From Caloramator sp. E03 (lineage in GTDB: Bacteria; Bacillota; Clostridia; Clostridiales; Caloramatoraceae): 64,000 bases of DNA. Location: the NCBI RefSeq assembly GCF_006016075.1, contig NZ_CP040093.1, positions 1,116,001 to 1,180,000 of the forward strand. Reading direction: 5' to 3'. Below the pieces are notes generated by a model. It did not search any database and had not been told where the DNA came from. It saw only the letters and a program-made list of their open reading frames with translations. This document shows, one piece after another, positions 37,105 to 46,197 of the stretch; positions within the stretch are counted from its first letter, which is position 1, and every line of letters starts with the position of its first letter. Position numbers and translations under genes: made by a program.

Positions 37105-37290
37105 GGGACGGTTACTTATTTCATACACGATATCTGCAAAATTAAGGGGACCATCCATAAAATATTATGTTTATTTAATATAATAAGTAACCGTCCCTCC
37201 TGTTCCTCCTGTTACTGTCATCTTTGACAACCCACAAACTTTTTCATCCATTCGTTGTGACTATTGCTTAGTCATGGGGTGTTACTTATT
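37105..37290 (+). repeat. RAYT-associated composite repeat, copy 3
   Basis: GGGACGGTTACTTATT (37105-37120), a core with ATATCTGCAAAAT, AATAAGTAACCGTCCC (37182-37197), a CCACAAAC..GTTGTG hairpin and AGTCATGGGGTGTTACTTATT-like end (written in parts). It matches 10681-10855 but lacks the GTTAGTGTG end. A further unit lies at 37357-37372. Confidence 0.82.
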
Positions 37291-37356
37291 ATATTAAATA
37301 ACTATGTTATTTATTATTTCTATGCACTCCCCATATTTCATATAGAGTGTATCTAA

Positions 37357-37372
37357 AATAAGTAACCGTCCC
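37357..37372 (+). repeat. REP-like unit
   Basis: AATAAGTAACCGTCCC followed by GGGAGTTGTCC, the extended 3' context seen at most forward units (GG-TTGTCC). Confidence 0.85.
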
Positions 37373-37393
37373 GGGAGTTGTCCTATAAAAAAA

Positions 37394-37409
37394 CTGCCTG
37401 TAAAGGCAG
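37394..37409 (-). terminator. Terminator of the export operon
   Basis: CTGCCT / AGGCAG stem, 4-nt loop, followed on the minus strand by TTTTTTTAT. Confidence 0.85.
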
Positions 37410-37433
37410 CAATAAAAGTTTTCTCCAATCTCC

Positions 37434-37446
37434 GGTGCCTGGCACC
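37434..37446. repeat. GGTGCCTGGCACC palindrome
   Basis: Perfect 13-bp palindrome in the context TCTCC..ATATTGAT. Other copies lie at 40523, 40645, 40748, 52609 and 54422. Confidence 0.85.
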
Positions 37447-37456
37447 ATATTGATAT

Positions 37457-38602
37457 TTAATCTATGGTCTTTTTGAATTTTTTTATCGTTATTAACACTA
37501 TAAGAACTGTCAGCACAAATAAAGAAATCATATTTTTATATAAAAGGTCTATGCCTATACCTTTAACTATTATTCCTCTTAAAATCTCAAGAAAATATGT
37601 TATAGGAAATACGTTTCCAATATAATATATTATTTTAGGCATTGATTCTCTGGGAAATATAAATCCTGAAAGAAGTATACTTGGAAGAAGTATTGCAAAA
37701 GCTGCCTGCATTGCCTGAAGCTGCGTTTTTGCAAAGGTTGATACTAACATTCCCATTGCTAATGCAGATGTTAAAAATACTATTCCGAAAAATATTAGCA
37801 ACAAAATGCTTCCCTTTACTGCCACAGAAAATATTAAATATCCAAGAAGAACAACAAGTAAAAAATCAATAAATCCTATAATAATATATGGAATTAACTT
37901 TCCAACAATAAGCTCAATAGAAGTAACAGGAGTCATAATAAGCTGTTCTATCGTTCCTCTTTCCCTCTCCCTTACCATTGAAAAAGCTGTCAATATAACA
38001 GTTATATTTTGAAGAATCAGCCCTATTATCCCAGGTACATTAAATAATGCACTTTTAAGCATAGGGTTATATAAAACCCTCGGCCTTGCATCAACTGCTG
38101 AGGCTGCAAATTCTTTCCCCATTCTATTTAAACCTACTTCATTAACTTTAACAGAATAGTCATTTGCAATCATAACAGAATATGCCGCAGCTGTCCTTGC
38201 TACTGAGGGATCAGAACCATCAACAAGTATTTGGATCTGTGAGGTTCCACCTCTTCTTATATCTCTTGCAAAGTTATCTGGAATAACAAGCCCAACTTTA
38301 GCTTCACCTGCTCCTATTATTTTTTCAACTTCATTATAGGGCTCAACCATTTTATATATTTTAAAATAATTAGAATTTGCATATTTAGTAATAAGATTTC
38401 TGCTTTCTACCGTTTTGTCTCCATCATATATCACAAGCTTTACATTTTTAACATCGCTTGTAACTGCAAATCCAAATAGAATAAGCATCATTACAGGCAT
38501 TATAATAGCTATAGCAAGGCTTGCCTTATCTCTTTTTATATGAATAAATTCCTTTTTAGTTACAGCAATCATTCTCTTTAGATTCAAATTACTCAACCTC
38601 AT
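37457..38602 (-). CDS. ABC-2 type export permease
   Basis: 381-aa membrane subunit of an ABC-2 exporter. An N-terminal transmembrane helix (residues ~27-48), a large extracellular domain (to ~residue 175) and five C-terminal helices, with the typical IIGLILQNITVILTAFSMVRERERGTIEQLIMTP (by parts) and FLLPSILLSGFIFP. Architecture matches YhhJ/YbhR-type drug or polymer exporters. It overlaps the ATPase gene by 14 bp and is the last gene of a fusion-protein/ATPase/permease operon. Confidence 0.88.
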   Translation of the reverse strand: MRLSNLNLKRMIAVTKKEFIHIKRDKASLAIAIIMPVMMLILFGFAVTSDVKNVKLVIYDGDKTVESRNLITKYANSNYFKIYKMVEPYNEVEKIIGAGEAKVGLVIPDNFARDIRRGGTSQIQILVDGSDPSVARTAAAYSVMIANDYSVKVNEVGLNRMGKEFAASAVDARPRVLYNPMLKSALFNVPGIIGLILQNITVILTAFSMVRERERGTIEQLIMTPVTSIELIVGKLIPYIIIGFIDFLLVVLLGYLIFSVAVKGSILLLIFFGIVFLTSALAMGMLVSTFAKTQLQAMQAAFAILLPSILLSGFIFPRESMPKIIYYIGNVFPITYFLEILRGIIVKGIGIDLLYKNMISLFVLTVLIVLITIKKFKKTID

Positions 38603-39374
38603 TTCCCAGTGACTTTATCTCTCTAAAGGAAGAAACAACATCCTTGTTTGAAAGCTCTTTAACATATTTAATAAATATATCCTCAAGATTGTCTATTCCA
38701 TGTTCTTTATACAACCCTTCTGGAGTATTTATTGTTATAAGTCTACTGTTATAAATAAAACCTATTATATCACATGTTGAAGCCTCGTCCATGTAATGAG
38801 TTGTAACAAGAGCTGTAATGCCCTCATTAACAAGCTGATGAACAAGCTTCCAGAATTCCCTTCTTGATACTGGATCAACACCTGCAGTTGGCTCATCTAA
38901 AACAAGAAGTTTAGGTCTGTGGATAAGGGAGCAACCTAAAGCAAGCCTCTGCTTCCATCCACCTGATAATGTCCCTGCTAATACCTTTTCTTTACCTTTT
39001 AACCCTGCCATTTCAATTAATTCTTTTTTTCTATGTTGAAGCTCATCTTTATTTAAGAGATATATACTACCATAAAAATCAAGATTTTCTTCTACAGTTA
39101 GATCCTCATATAGGCTAAATTTTTGGGACATATATCCAATATTTTTCTTTATTTTTTCAGATTCTTTTCTTATATCATATCCTAAAACTGTACCTGTACC
39201 TGTCGTTGGAGTTAAAACTCCACATATCATCCTAATTGTCGTAGATTTTCCTGAGCCATTGGGACCTAAAAAACCAAAGATCTTGCCCTTTGGTATATCA
39301 AAGGATATATTATCTACTGCGATTAGGTTCCCAAACTTTTTTGTCAGGTTTTTTATTGAAATTGCATAATCCAT
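38589..39374 (-). CDS. ABC-2 exporter ATPase
   Basis: 261-aa ATPase. Walker A FLGPNGSGKST, signature LSGGWKQRLALGCSL, Walker B LLVLDEPTAGVDP and switch His in VTTHYMDEAS. The Trp in the signature (SGGWKQR) is typical of the YbhF group. Translationally linked to the permease by overlap. It powers export together with the HlyD-type protein upstream. Confidence 0.92.
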   Translation of the reverse strand: MDYAISIKNLTKKFGNLIAVDNISFDIPKGKIFGFLGPNGSGKSTTIRMICGVLTPTTGTGTVLGYDIRKESEKIKKNIGYMSQKFSLYEDLTVEENLDFYGSIYLLNKDELQHRKKELIEMAGLKGKEKVLAGTLSGGWKQRLALGCSLIHRPKLLVLDEPTAGVDPVSRREFWKLVHQLVNEGITALVTTHYMDEASTCDIIGFIYNSRLITINTPEGLYKEHGIDNLEDIFIKYVKELSNKDVVSSFREIKSLGNEVE

Positions 39375-39384
39375 TTTATCACCT

Positions 39385-40485
39385 TCAATTTAAATAAACA
39401 TCCATCAGCATGCCTGCCCTTACTAAATCAATACTATCTATAATCTTAACCTTTACTTTAAAAACAAGCTTTGTCCTATCTTCCTTAGTTACAATATTCA
39501 TTGGTGTAAACTCTGCTTTATTTGAAATATAAATTATTTTTCCATTTATCTCTTTATCCTTAATAAAATCACTTTTTAATTTTACTGTCTTACCTAATTT
39601 AATCTTTGTTAAATCTTTTTCTGAAACATAAATGTTTACATACAGATTATTCATATCTAAAATAGTAGCGATAGGACTTCCAACATTAACAAATTCGCCT
39701 TTTTTAAAATTTACTGTTTCAACAACTCCATTTATAGGAGATTTTATTACAGTTTTATTATAATTTATATTTGATAATTCCTGTGACTTTTCTGCCTGAT
39801 TTAAATTAAGCTGTGCAGAAAGTTTTTCGTTATCTGTGGCACCGTTTTTCAGCAGATTCAACTTTTCCTTTGCAGCTATAAGCTGGGATTTAAATGAATC
39901 AAGCTGTGCTTTTGCATATTCAACTTGCTGTTTAGCATTTTCATATCCAATGTAGGCTGAATCATATTGAAATTTTATTGAATCCAATTGACTCTTTGAA
40001 ATCGCATCATTATCATATAAACTTTTATTATCTTCATATACTTTTTTATAATAATCCAAATTCTTTTTTGCAAGATTTAAGTTGTTTTCTGCTTGTTTTA
40101 AAAGAACCTCACCTTGGTTAATTTGTGCTTCAAATTGTTTTACTACAGCCTCCTGTACATTTATTTCTTCTTGTCTTGTACCATTTTTAAGATTTTGAAG
40201 CTCATTTTTTGCACTTTCCTTTGATATATTTGAAATATCTAATTTTATTTTACTTTCACTATCATCCATACTTGCTATTATGTCACCTGCTTTTATTGTT
40301 TGTCCTTCCTCAACATTTATATTTTCTATATTGCCTTGTATCTGTGATGAAACATTAACTGTCTCTGCTTCAACAGTTCCATAGTATGTATTCTCACTTA
40401 CCTTATTTGCATAAATCTGCTTATATCCAAAGTAAGTTAAAATAGATATCATTAAAATTACTATAATAACTTTTTTCCTATTCAT
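39385..40485 (-). CDS. HlyD-family membrane fusion protein
   Basis: 366-aa periplasmic-adaptor-like protein in a Gram-positive context. One N-terminal transmembrane helix (VIIVILMISILTYFGY), two biotinyl-lipoyl half motifs (SQIQGNIENINVEEGQTI and KSPINGVVETVNFKKGEFV) and a long alpha-helical hairpin between (~residues 95-225) rich in Gln, Lys and Ala. A C-terminal beta-barrel follows. First gene of the export operon; YbhG-like. The substrate is unknown. Confidence 0.9.
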   Translation of the reverse strand: MNRKKVIIVILMISILTYFGYKQIYANKVSENTYYGTVEAETVNVSSQIQGNIENINVEEGQTIKAGDIIASMDDSESKIKLDISNISKESAKNELQNLKNGTRQEEINVQEAVVKQFEAQINQGEVLLKQAENNLNLAKKNLDYYKKVYEDNKSLYDNDAISKSQLDSIKFQYDSAYIGYENAKQQVEYAKAQLDSFKSQLIAAKEKLNLLKNGATDNEKLSAQLNLNQAEKSQELSNINYNKTVIKSPINGVVETVNFKKGEFVNVGSPIATILDMNNLYVNIYVSEKDLTKIKLGKTVKLKSDFIKDKEINGKIIYISNKAEFTPMNIVTKEDRTKLVFKVKVKIIDSIDLVRAGMLMDVYLN

Positions 40486-40522
40486 TTTATCACTCCTGTC
40501 TTTGCATACTTCTCCACTCTCC

Positions 40523-40760
40523 GGTGCCTGGCACCGTATTCAGGCACCGTATTCATAAATATTATACTCCAAATTATATCCACCTTTAAAGGCTCTGAAG
40601 GACGGTTACTTATTATTCATATAAATATATTTTCTCTACTCTCCGGTGCCTGGCACCATATTAATTTGATATGTTATAATATTTTAGAGCATAATAGGAA
40701 AGGGACGGTTACTTATTATGCATACAAGTATGTTTTCTCCATTCTCCGGTGCCTGGCACC
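40523..40760. repeat. Three GGTGCCTGGCACC palindromes with two REP-like units
   Basis: Palindromes at 40523-40535, 40645-40657 and 40748-40760, each preceded by CTCC. REP-like units AGGACGGTTACTTATT (40599-40614) and GGGACGGTTACTTATT (40702-40717) alternate with them at ~100-bp intervals. This makes a tandem of a ~103-bp block (TTTTCTCNA-T-CTCC-palindrome). It fills the gap between divergent genes. Confidence 0.82.
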
Positions 40761-40785
40761 ATATTGATAGGAGGAATGCCATATT

Positions 40786-41610
40786 ATGGTGTTTATAGTA
40801 ACAGCATTGATGTTAGAAGCTTCTCCATTAATTGAATATTTCTCTTTAAAGAAAGACATGAAAATAAATAATTATCAGGTATATAAAAACTCAGATATTG
40901 CCCTTGTTATAAGTGGTGTTGGGAAAATAAAGAGTGCAATGGCAGCTATATATCTTCTATCTACCTTTAAATCTAAAAAAGAAGATATACTAATAAACAT
41001 AGGATTTTGTGGCACAAACAGCTTAAAATATGCTCTTGGTGAGCTAATTGCAATAAACAAAGTTAAGGATATGGACACAGGAAAGGACTATTATCCTGAC
41101 GTTTATTTTGGTAAAAATATTCCTAAGGAAACACTATGCTGCTCATCAAAACCTATATTTAAAGAAGATTATAAAGAAGATAAAGATATGCTCTTTGATA
41201 TGGAATCAGTAGGCATAATGGAGGCCGGACAAAAGTTTTTATATACACACAATACTGTAATATTAAAAATAATATCTGATTTTTTAACCCCAAAGGATTT
41301 AGATAAGGAAATGCTTAAAGATTATATTAAAAATAATATACCCTACATTGTTGAAATAATAGATGAACTTAAAAATCTCAATGATTCATCAAAAATATCT
41401 TTTGAAGAGGAAGAAAGAGCAGTAAATTTGCTCTGTGAAAGCCTTAACTTTACAGAGGCAATGAAAAAAATGCTCTTTAAGGAAGTAAAAAAATCAAAAC
41501 TTAAAGGTTTAGAACCTCTTAATATCTTAAATGATTTTTCATGCAGGGAAGTTAAAATTAAAAAAGAAGGGAAGAGAGTTTTTGAACAGATTATTGAAAA
41601 ACTCAAATAA
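40786..41610 (+). CDS. Nucleosidase (MTA/SAH nucleosidase-like) with C-terminal extension
   Basis: 274-aa nucleoside phosphorylase-fold protein. The first ~185 residues resemble MTA/SAH nucleosidase: E11 in TALMLEASPLI, ISGVGKIKSAMA, NIGFCGTN, the substrate-binding DMESVGIMEAG and the catalytic Asp in LKIISDFLTP. The last ~85 residues are an extra helical domain not found in MTAN. Start ATG with GGAGG upstream. It overlaps or abuts the next gene, a radical SAM protein. A likely job is to remove 5'-deoxyadenosine, MTA or SAH made by SAM chemistry. Confidence 0.78.
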   Translation: MVFIVTALMLEASPLIEYFSLKKDMKINNYQVYKNSDIALVISGVGKIKSAMAAIYLLSTFKSKKEDILINIGFCGTNSLKYALGELIAINKVKDMDTGKDYYPDVYFGKNIPKETLCCSSKPIFKEDYKEDKDMLFDMESVGIMEAGQKFLYTHNTVILKIISDFLTPKDLDKEMLKDYIKNNIPYIVEIIDELKNLNDSSKISFEEEERAVNLLCESLNFTEAMKKMLFKEVKKSKLKGLEPLNILNDFSCREVKIKKEGKRVFEQIIEKLK

Positions 41611-42595
41611 ATATTTTTTTCATTCTATTTATATAGAAGAGGGTGCTTTAAATTATCCTATTACTAAGAATATTATAGAAAAATACTGTAATTCTAATTT
41701 AATAATCATAAAGCACTACAAGGATGTTTTCAACCGAACAAATCAAAATTTTTCTGTTCAAAAGCAAAATCAGTCCCTTATATTAGCTGTAAAAAGTAAG
41801 CCCTTTGTGTACAATGGGCCTGATGTATGCCAAAACTTCGGTTATTCTAATTTTTACTACACATCCTTTTTGCTAAACTGCATATTCGACTGCGAATACT
41901 GCTATCTTCAGGGAATGTATCCCTCTTCTAATATTGTAGCCTTTGTAAACATTGAAGATTTTAAATCAGAAATTAAATATATAACTTCAAAAGAATCTGT
42001 TTTTCTTGCAGCCTCTTATGATACGGATTTAATAGCTTTTCACAACATAGTACCTTATTTAGACTACTTCTATGATTTTTTTAAATCTTTACCAAACCTT
42101 TTAGTTGAAGTAAGAACTAAAAGTGCTAACGAGAGTTTTTATAAAACCCATAAAGCAATAGACAACCTTATTGTAGCCTTTACCCTCTCTCCTGATGAGA
42201 TAATAAAAAAGTATGAGAGAAGCACTCCATCATTAGATGCAAGGATAAAGGCTGCAAAAACTGCAATATCAATGGGCTTTAAAGTCAGAATATGTCTTGA
42301 CCCAATATTTGTAGGTCCTGATGTTGACTCTTTTTATGAACCTTTTTACAATTATCTGTTTTCTCAAATAAACCCAAATGATATTTTAGATATAGGCTAT
42401 GGATTTTTTAGAATGTCTAAGGATTTTTTCAAAAGAATAGAAAAAATAAGGCCTAATTCACTGCTTTTTTGTGATGATTACAGCCTTAAGGACGGAGTTT
42501 TATCATATCCTTCTAATCTTCAAGAAAAAATCATGAAAAAGCACTATGAAATTCTGACAAAATATATAAACGAAGATAAAATATTTTCTTTATAA
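41594..42595 (+). CDS. Spore photoproduct lyase family radical SAM protein
   Basis: Radical SAM protein, 334 aa from the TTG at 41594 (the frame is open to an ATG at 41531, deep inside the previous gene; the start is uncertain). It begins FHSIYIEEGALNYP like SplB. The 4Fe-4S site is CIFDCEYCYLQGMYP (Cys-x3-Cys-x2-Cys). At the position where SplB has the H-donor Cys (AAC-T-S-DIVGIDH), this protein reads AASYDTDLIAFH, so the Cys seems absent. It may repair spore photoproduct unusually or act on another substrate. Overlaps the nucleosidase gene. Confidence 0.75.
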   Translation: MKNSNKYFFHSIYIEEGALNYPITKNIIEKYCNSNLIIIKHYKDVFNRTNQNFSVQKQNQSLILAVKSKPFVYNGPDVCQNFGYSNFYYTSFLLNCIFDCEYCYLQGMYPSSNIVAFVNIEDFKSEIKYITSKESVFLAASYDTDLIAFHNIVPYLDYFYDFFKSLPNLLVEVRTKSANESFYKTHKAIDNLIVAFTLSPDEIIKKYERSTPSLDARIKAAKTAISMGFKVRICLDPIFVGPDVDSFYEPFYNYLFSQINPNDILDIGYGFFRMSKDFFKRIEKIRPNSLLFCDDYSLKDGVLSYPSNLQEKIMKKHYEILTKYINEDKIFSL

Positions 42596-42610
42596 AGTTA
42601 TACAGTCAAT

Positions 42611-43288
42611 TTATTTATTATTTTTCTCATTCCAGATTTTTTTAGCAACGAATATAATAATGCTAAATGCAAACAATATCATAAGCCCAAAAACAAAGGT
42701 TTTAACACTTCCTGTAAGCATTCCTCCCACATAGGAATAAACTATTGTAGCTGGAAGCTGTCCTATTCCTGTTGCAATAAAAAAGGACAAAAAATCCATA
42801 GTTGTAAGGCCTGCTGCATAGCTTACTATATCAAAGCTTACAAAGGGGAGAAGCCTTGCAACAAGAACCGCATATTTACCGTATTTTTCAAAAAAAACAT
42901 CTACGCTTTCAAGGGCAAATCTGCTCGTTAACTTTTCAACTGCATCCCTTCCGTAAAACCTTGCAATATAAAAACAAAGAGCTGCTCCTGCCATTGCACT
43001 TGACCAAGATAATATTGCACCTTTAACCCATCCAAATAAAGCTGCATTGGCAAAGGTTATAACAAAGGCTGGCAGGGGGGCTGCTATAGATTGAAAAACC
43101 ATAAGCAAAAATGAAACTATAGGTGCCCATATTCCAAAGGATAAAATATATTCCTTTACAGCATTTACATTAAATGTGCTCAAAATTAAAATAGCATGCT
43201 TAACTGCTCCTTGAAATGAGGGGACAAGCAAAAAAATTGATACAGCAATAATTAAAATCAATATTTTAATAATACTATTCTTCTTCAT
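42611..43288 (-). CDS. VTT/TVP38-type membrane protein
   Basis: 225-aa integral membrane protein of the SNARE-associated/VTT (DedA-like) superfamily, related to TVP38 and YtxB. About five hydrophobic helices with the re-entrant loop motifs FANAALFGWVKGAILSW, GAALCFYIARFYGRDAVEKL and RLLPFVSFDIVSYAAGLT. Such proteins scramble or flip lipids; the substrate is unknown. A paralogue is at 46198. Convergent with the radical SAM gene and 16 bp after the nucleoside hydrolase in the same direction. Confidence 0.85.
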   Translation of the reverse strand: MKKNSIIKILILIIAVSIFLLVPSFQGAVKHAILILSTFNVNAVKEYILSFGIWAPIVSFLLMVFQSIAAPLPAFVITFANAALFGWVKGAILSWSSAMAGAALCFYIARFYGRDAVEKLTSRFALESVDVFFEKYGKYAVLVARLLPFVSFDIVSYAAGLTTMDFLSFFIATGIGQLPATIVYSYVGGMLTGSVKTFVFGLMILFAFSIIIFVAKKIWNEKNNK

Positions 43289-43304
43289 TCATTCAACCCC
43301 ATAT

Positions 43305-44183
43305 TTATAAGTTTTTAATATTACACCAGCTCTTAATTAATATATCATTAAACTTTTTTAAATCCTTAATTTTTAATGGAATTCTTACAAAATATCCATT
43401 ATCTCCATCACTTTTTATATTTATAAATCCATTTTTTAATTCCTCTAATTGAGGATATATATTAAAAGTTTTAGTTTCATAAAGTTCTGGATTGGTTATA
43501 TAAAGTGCTGCTGCACAATCCCAGTTGCAAAATCCCTTAAATCCAAAGCTTTTATAGATTAATTCATACCATCCCTTAATATTTTCATTAATAAAATCTA
43601 TTACTTTATCTCCCTTTATATCTATTAACCTTTCTATCTCTTCTTCACCAAACAAAGCCTGAAGGCATGTATTTCCTGTTAAAATAGTAATATCCGCATT
43701 GGAAGTTAAAACGCTTAAAGAGGCTTTATAATCGCAGGAAAGATTTAACTCATCGATTTTAACACCGGAAATTATTAAAGGCTCAATAACCCCTCCCATT
43801 ATAACTATATTTTTAAGATTTTTATAAAACTCATTATCATAAAGATATGCTTCATATAGATTTGTCATTGAACCTGTTGCAAGAAGTGTTATTTCACCTT
43901 TATATTTTCTTGCCATATCTGCAAGATATATTGCAGCATCAGATACTTTATCACAAATTGTATCATTCCCTTTATAAATTGGTATATTTTTTATGCCTAA
44001 AGCATTAAACATTCTGACTGTATTATCATAAACTTCCTTTGTTGAGCTATTTCCATGGGTTAAGGTAACTCCCTCCAATATTACATCTTCACATCCTAAA
44101 AGATATAATAAAGTAAGCCCGTCATCAACATCTTTACCTAAAAGCCCCATGGTATTGTCGCAATCATAAATTATTCTATGCAT
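43305..44183 (-). CDS. Inosine/uridine-preferring nucleoside hydrolase
   Basis: 292-aa hydrolase cleaving ribonucleosides to base and ribose. The Ca2+ site is the variant RIIYDCDNTMG..GKDVDDGLTLLYLLG, with a short insert between the Asp pairs. VTLTHGNSSTKEVYDNTVR, ILLATGSMTNLYEA (LATGSMTNL) and NWDCAAALYI follow. The start is the ATG at 44183 with GGGAGGTTG upstream rather than 44213. Divergent from the glycosyltransferase operon. Nucleoside salvage. Confidence 0.85.
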   Translation of the reverse strand: MHRIIYDCDNTMGLLGKDVDDGLTLLYLLGCEDVILEGVTLTHGNSSTKEVYDNTVRMFNALGIKNIPIYKGNDTICDKVSDAAIYLADMARKYKGEITLLATGSMTNLYEAYLYDNEFYKNLKNIVIMGGVIEPLIISGVKIDELNLSCDYKASLSVLTSNADITILTGNTCLQALFGEEEIERLIDIKGDKVIDFINENIKGWYELIYKSFGFKGFCNWDCAAALYITNPELYETKTFNIYPQLEELKNGFINIKSDGDNGYFVRIPLKIKDLKKFNDILIKSWCNIKNL

Positions 44184-44253
44184 TTTACAACCTCCCATAA
44201 CACCTGTTAACATAATTATTATCTATAAACAGTATATATGCAGCAATAACTAT

Positions 44254-44282
44254 TTGTATTGCAAATGATTACTGCTTATACT
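44254..44282 (+). promoter_or_regulatory. Promoter of the glycosyltransferase/Fe-S/VTT operon
   Basis: TTGTAT (44254-44259), 17-bp spacer, TATACT (44277-44282), 70 bp before the first gene. Confidence 0.6.
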
Positions 44283-44354
44283 ATTTAATAATCAAATAAT
44301 GATATATCAAATAACTAAATTTATATTATAATCTTAATACTAAAAATAAAAAGC

Positions 44355-45041
44355 ATGGTGTCAAATATGGTATCTATAATAATCCCAGTATTAAACGAAG
44401 AAAAAAATATTGAAAAAATATTAATACAGCTAAATAATTTAGAAATTTCAAAGGAAATAATTGTTGTAGACGGGGGAAGTACAGATAACACTGTCTTAAT
44501 AGCTTCAAAGTATGCAAAGGTTATATCCTCCCCAAAGGGAAGAGCTAAGCAGATGAACAATGGAGCCTTAATTTCAAAGGGGGAAATACTTTGGTTTTTA
44601 CACTGTGATTCCAAAATATCAGAAGGCTCAATTGAAAGCATCGAAAAAGCAATAAGTAAAGGTTATGACGCGGGATGCTTTTCTTTATATTTTTATGATT
44701 ACAGCTCCCCTTTTTTAAAATATATATCCTACACATCAAACTTAAGGGCAAAGTATTTAAAACTTTATTTTGGAGATCAAGGGATATTTATTAAAAGAAG
44801 TGTATTTGAAGATATTGGAGGCTATAAAGATATACCATTAATGGAAGACTTTGAGCTGTCAATGAGGCTTAAAAAGAGAGCAAATACAGTTGTTTTAAAG
44901 GATAAGATAGGAACATCAGCAAGAAGGTTTATTGAAGGTGGACCTTTTAAAACCTTTTTATTAATGCAGTATATAAAGCTTTTATATATTTTAAATGTAC
45001 CAATAGAAAAAATAGCATCTATATACAAAGATATAAGATAA
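44355..45041 (+). CDS. Family 2 glycosyltransferase (TIGR04283-like)
   Basis: 228-aa GT-A enzyme. SIIIPVLNEEKNIEKIL, the nucleotide-binding IIVVDGGSTDNTVLIA, ISSPKGRAKQMNNGA and HCDS (the DxD equivalent, LWFLHCDSKIS) place it in the small 'TIGR04283' group, annotated as arsenosugar-associated in other bacteria. The first Met (44355) or the Met at 44367 may be used; the ribosome binding site is weak. First gene of a three-gene operon with a CCG iron-sulfur protein and a VTT protein. Acceptor unknown. Confidence 0.82.
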   Translation: MVSNMVSIIIPVLNEEKNIEKILIQLNNLEISKEIIVVDGGSTDNTVLIASKYAKVISSPKGRAKQMNNGALISKGEILWFLHCDSKISEGSIESIEKAISKGYDAGCFSLYFYDYSSPFLKYISYTSNLRAKYLKLYFGDQGIFIKRSVFEDIGGYKDIPLMEDFELSMRLKKRANTVVLKDKIGTSARRFIEGGPFKTFLLMQYIKLLYILNVPIEKIASIYKDIR

Positions 45042-45051
45042 GGAGTATAAA

Positions 45052-46194
45052 ATGGGAAAAAAATATAATATGCTTTGTGATAAAACAGCTAAGGATATTA
45101 AAAACAAATGCTTAGACTGCAGATTATGCATGAAGGGATGCCCCATGCTGAATGAATACTGTACATCACCCTTAAATTTATTTAAGGACATTTCTGAAGA
45201 TAAACCCTTAAAAGCAGAAATTCCCTTTTCATGTACGCAATGTGGCTATTGTTTTAATGTTTGTCCTTCTAAAATACCTCTTGATAAAATATTTTTATCC
45301 CTAAGAAGTGCACTTTGTGAGGATAATAAAGGCATTCCCCCTGTTAAAGGATACAGCACAATAAAGTATCATCAGAAAAATAGTTTTTCAAAAATATTTA
45401 CTGCATCATCAAATTCACTAAATAAAAAATTTAATAATGTATTTCTTCCAGGGTGCAGCCTATCATCATATAACCCTAATCTTATAATTAAAACCTACAA
45501 CTATTTAAAAAAAGTTTATAATAACGATATAGGGATATTATTAAAGTGCTGTGGGAATCCTACCCATTCTATGGGACAAAAGGAGCTTTTCAATAAATAT
45601 TATTCCCTTTTGATTAAAGATATAGAAATTATGGGGGCTAAAAATATAATAACTGCCTGTCCCTCATGCTATAATACAATATTAGAAAACAGCAAAGATT
45701 TAAAAGTAATATCAATTTGGGAAGTCATAGCCAAAAATGGAATTAAAGATTTTAAAAGGGCAGAGGATATTGAAAATTTTGCCCTTCATGATCCTTGCCC
45801 TACAAGAGGCTACCCTCAAATACACAAAGCAATAAGAGATATACTATTAAATTTAGGATATGAATATGAAGAGTTTTCCTATTCTAAAGATAAAACACTT
45901 TGCTGTGGAAACGGAGGAATGATAGGGGTAACTAATAAAGATTTGTTTAAAAAGCAGGTTTTTAAAAGGGCCTCAATGGCAAGCTCTGAAGTAATACTTT
46001 CCTACTGTGCAACCTGTGTTAATTCTTTTGCTTTACCTTACAAAAAATCAATTCATATTCTCGATTTGATTTTTTATGATGGAAAAGGAAAATTAAAATA
46101 TAATTTAAAGCCCTTAAGCCCACTTAAGGGCTGGAAAAACAGGTTTATATGCAAAAATCTTATTTTAAATTCGATAAAAGGGAAGGAAGATTAA
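45052..46194 (+). CDS. (Fe-S)-binding CCG-domain protein
   Basis: 380-aa iron-sulfur oxidoreductase related to GlpC/HdrB-HdrD. The N-terminus has two 4Fe-4S motifs (CLDCRLCMKGCP and CTQCGYCFNVCP). Two cysteine-rich CCG domains follow: LLKCCGNPTHSMGQ with ITACPSCYNT, and LCCGNGGMIG with SYCATCVNSF. Such proteins pass electrons to a partner oxidoreductase or reduce a disulfide. AAGGAG upstream. Between the glycosyltransferase and VTT genes. The electron acceptor is unknown. Confidence 0.88.
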   Translation: MGKKYNMLCDKTAKDIKNKCLDCRLCMKGCPMLNEYCTSPLNLFKDISEDKPLKAEIPFSCTQCGYCFNVCPSKIPLDKIFLSLRSALCEDNKGIPPVKGYSTIKYHQKNSFSKIFTASSNSLNKKFNNVFLPGCSLSSYNPNLIIKTYNYLKKVYNNDIGILLKCCGNPTHSMGQKELFNKYYSLLIKDIEIMGAKNIITACPSCYNTILENSKDLKVISIWEVIAKNGIKDFKRAEDIENFALHDPCPTRGYPQIHKAIRDILLNLGYEYEEFSYSKDKTLCCGNGGMIGVTNKDLFKKQVFKRASMASSEVILSYCATCVNSFALPYKKSIHILDLIFYDGKGKLKYNLKPLSPLKGWKNRFICKNLILNSIKGKED

Positions 46195-46197
46195 AAT

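Noticed and set aside
40523-40760. CRISPR array reading of the spaced GGTGCCTGGCACC copies
   Set aside because: The repeats are short perfect palindromes, spacing is irregular, and intervening DNA contains REP-like units rather than unique spacers.
41531-41593. ATG at 41531 as start of the SPL-like gene
   Set aside because: It would add 21 residues that lie inside the nucleosidase gene and are not part of the SplB family start. The TTG at 41594 fits the homology better.
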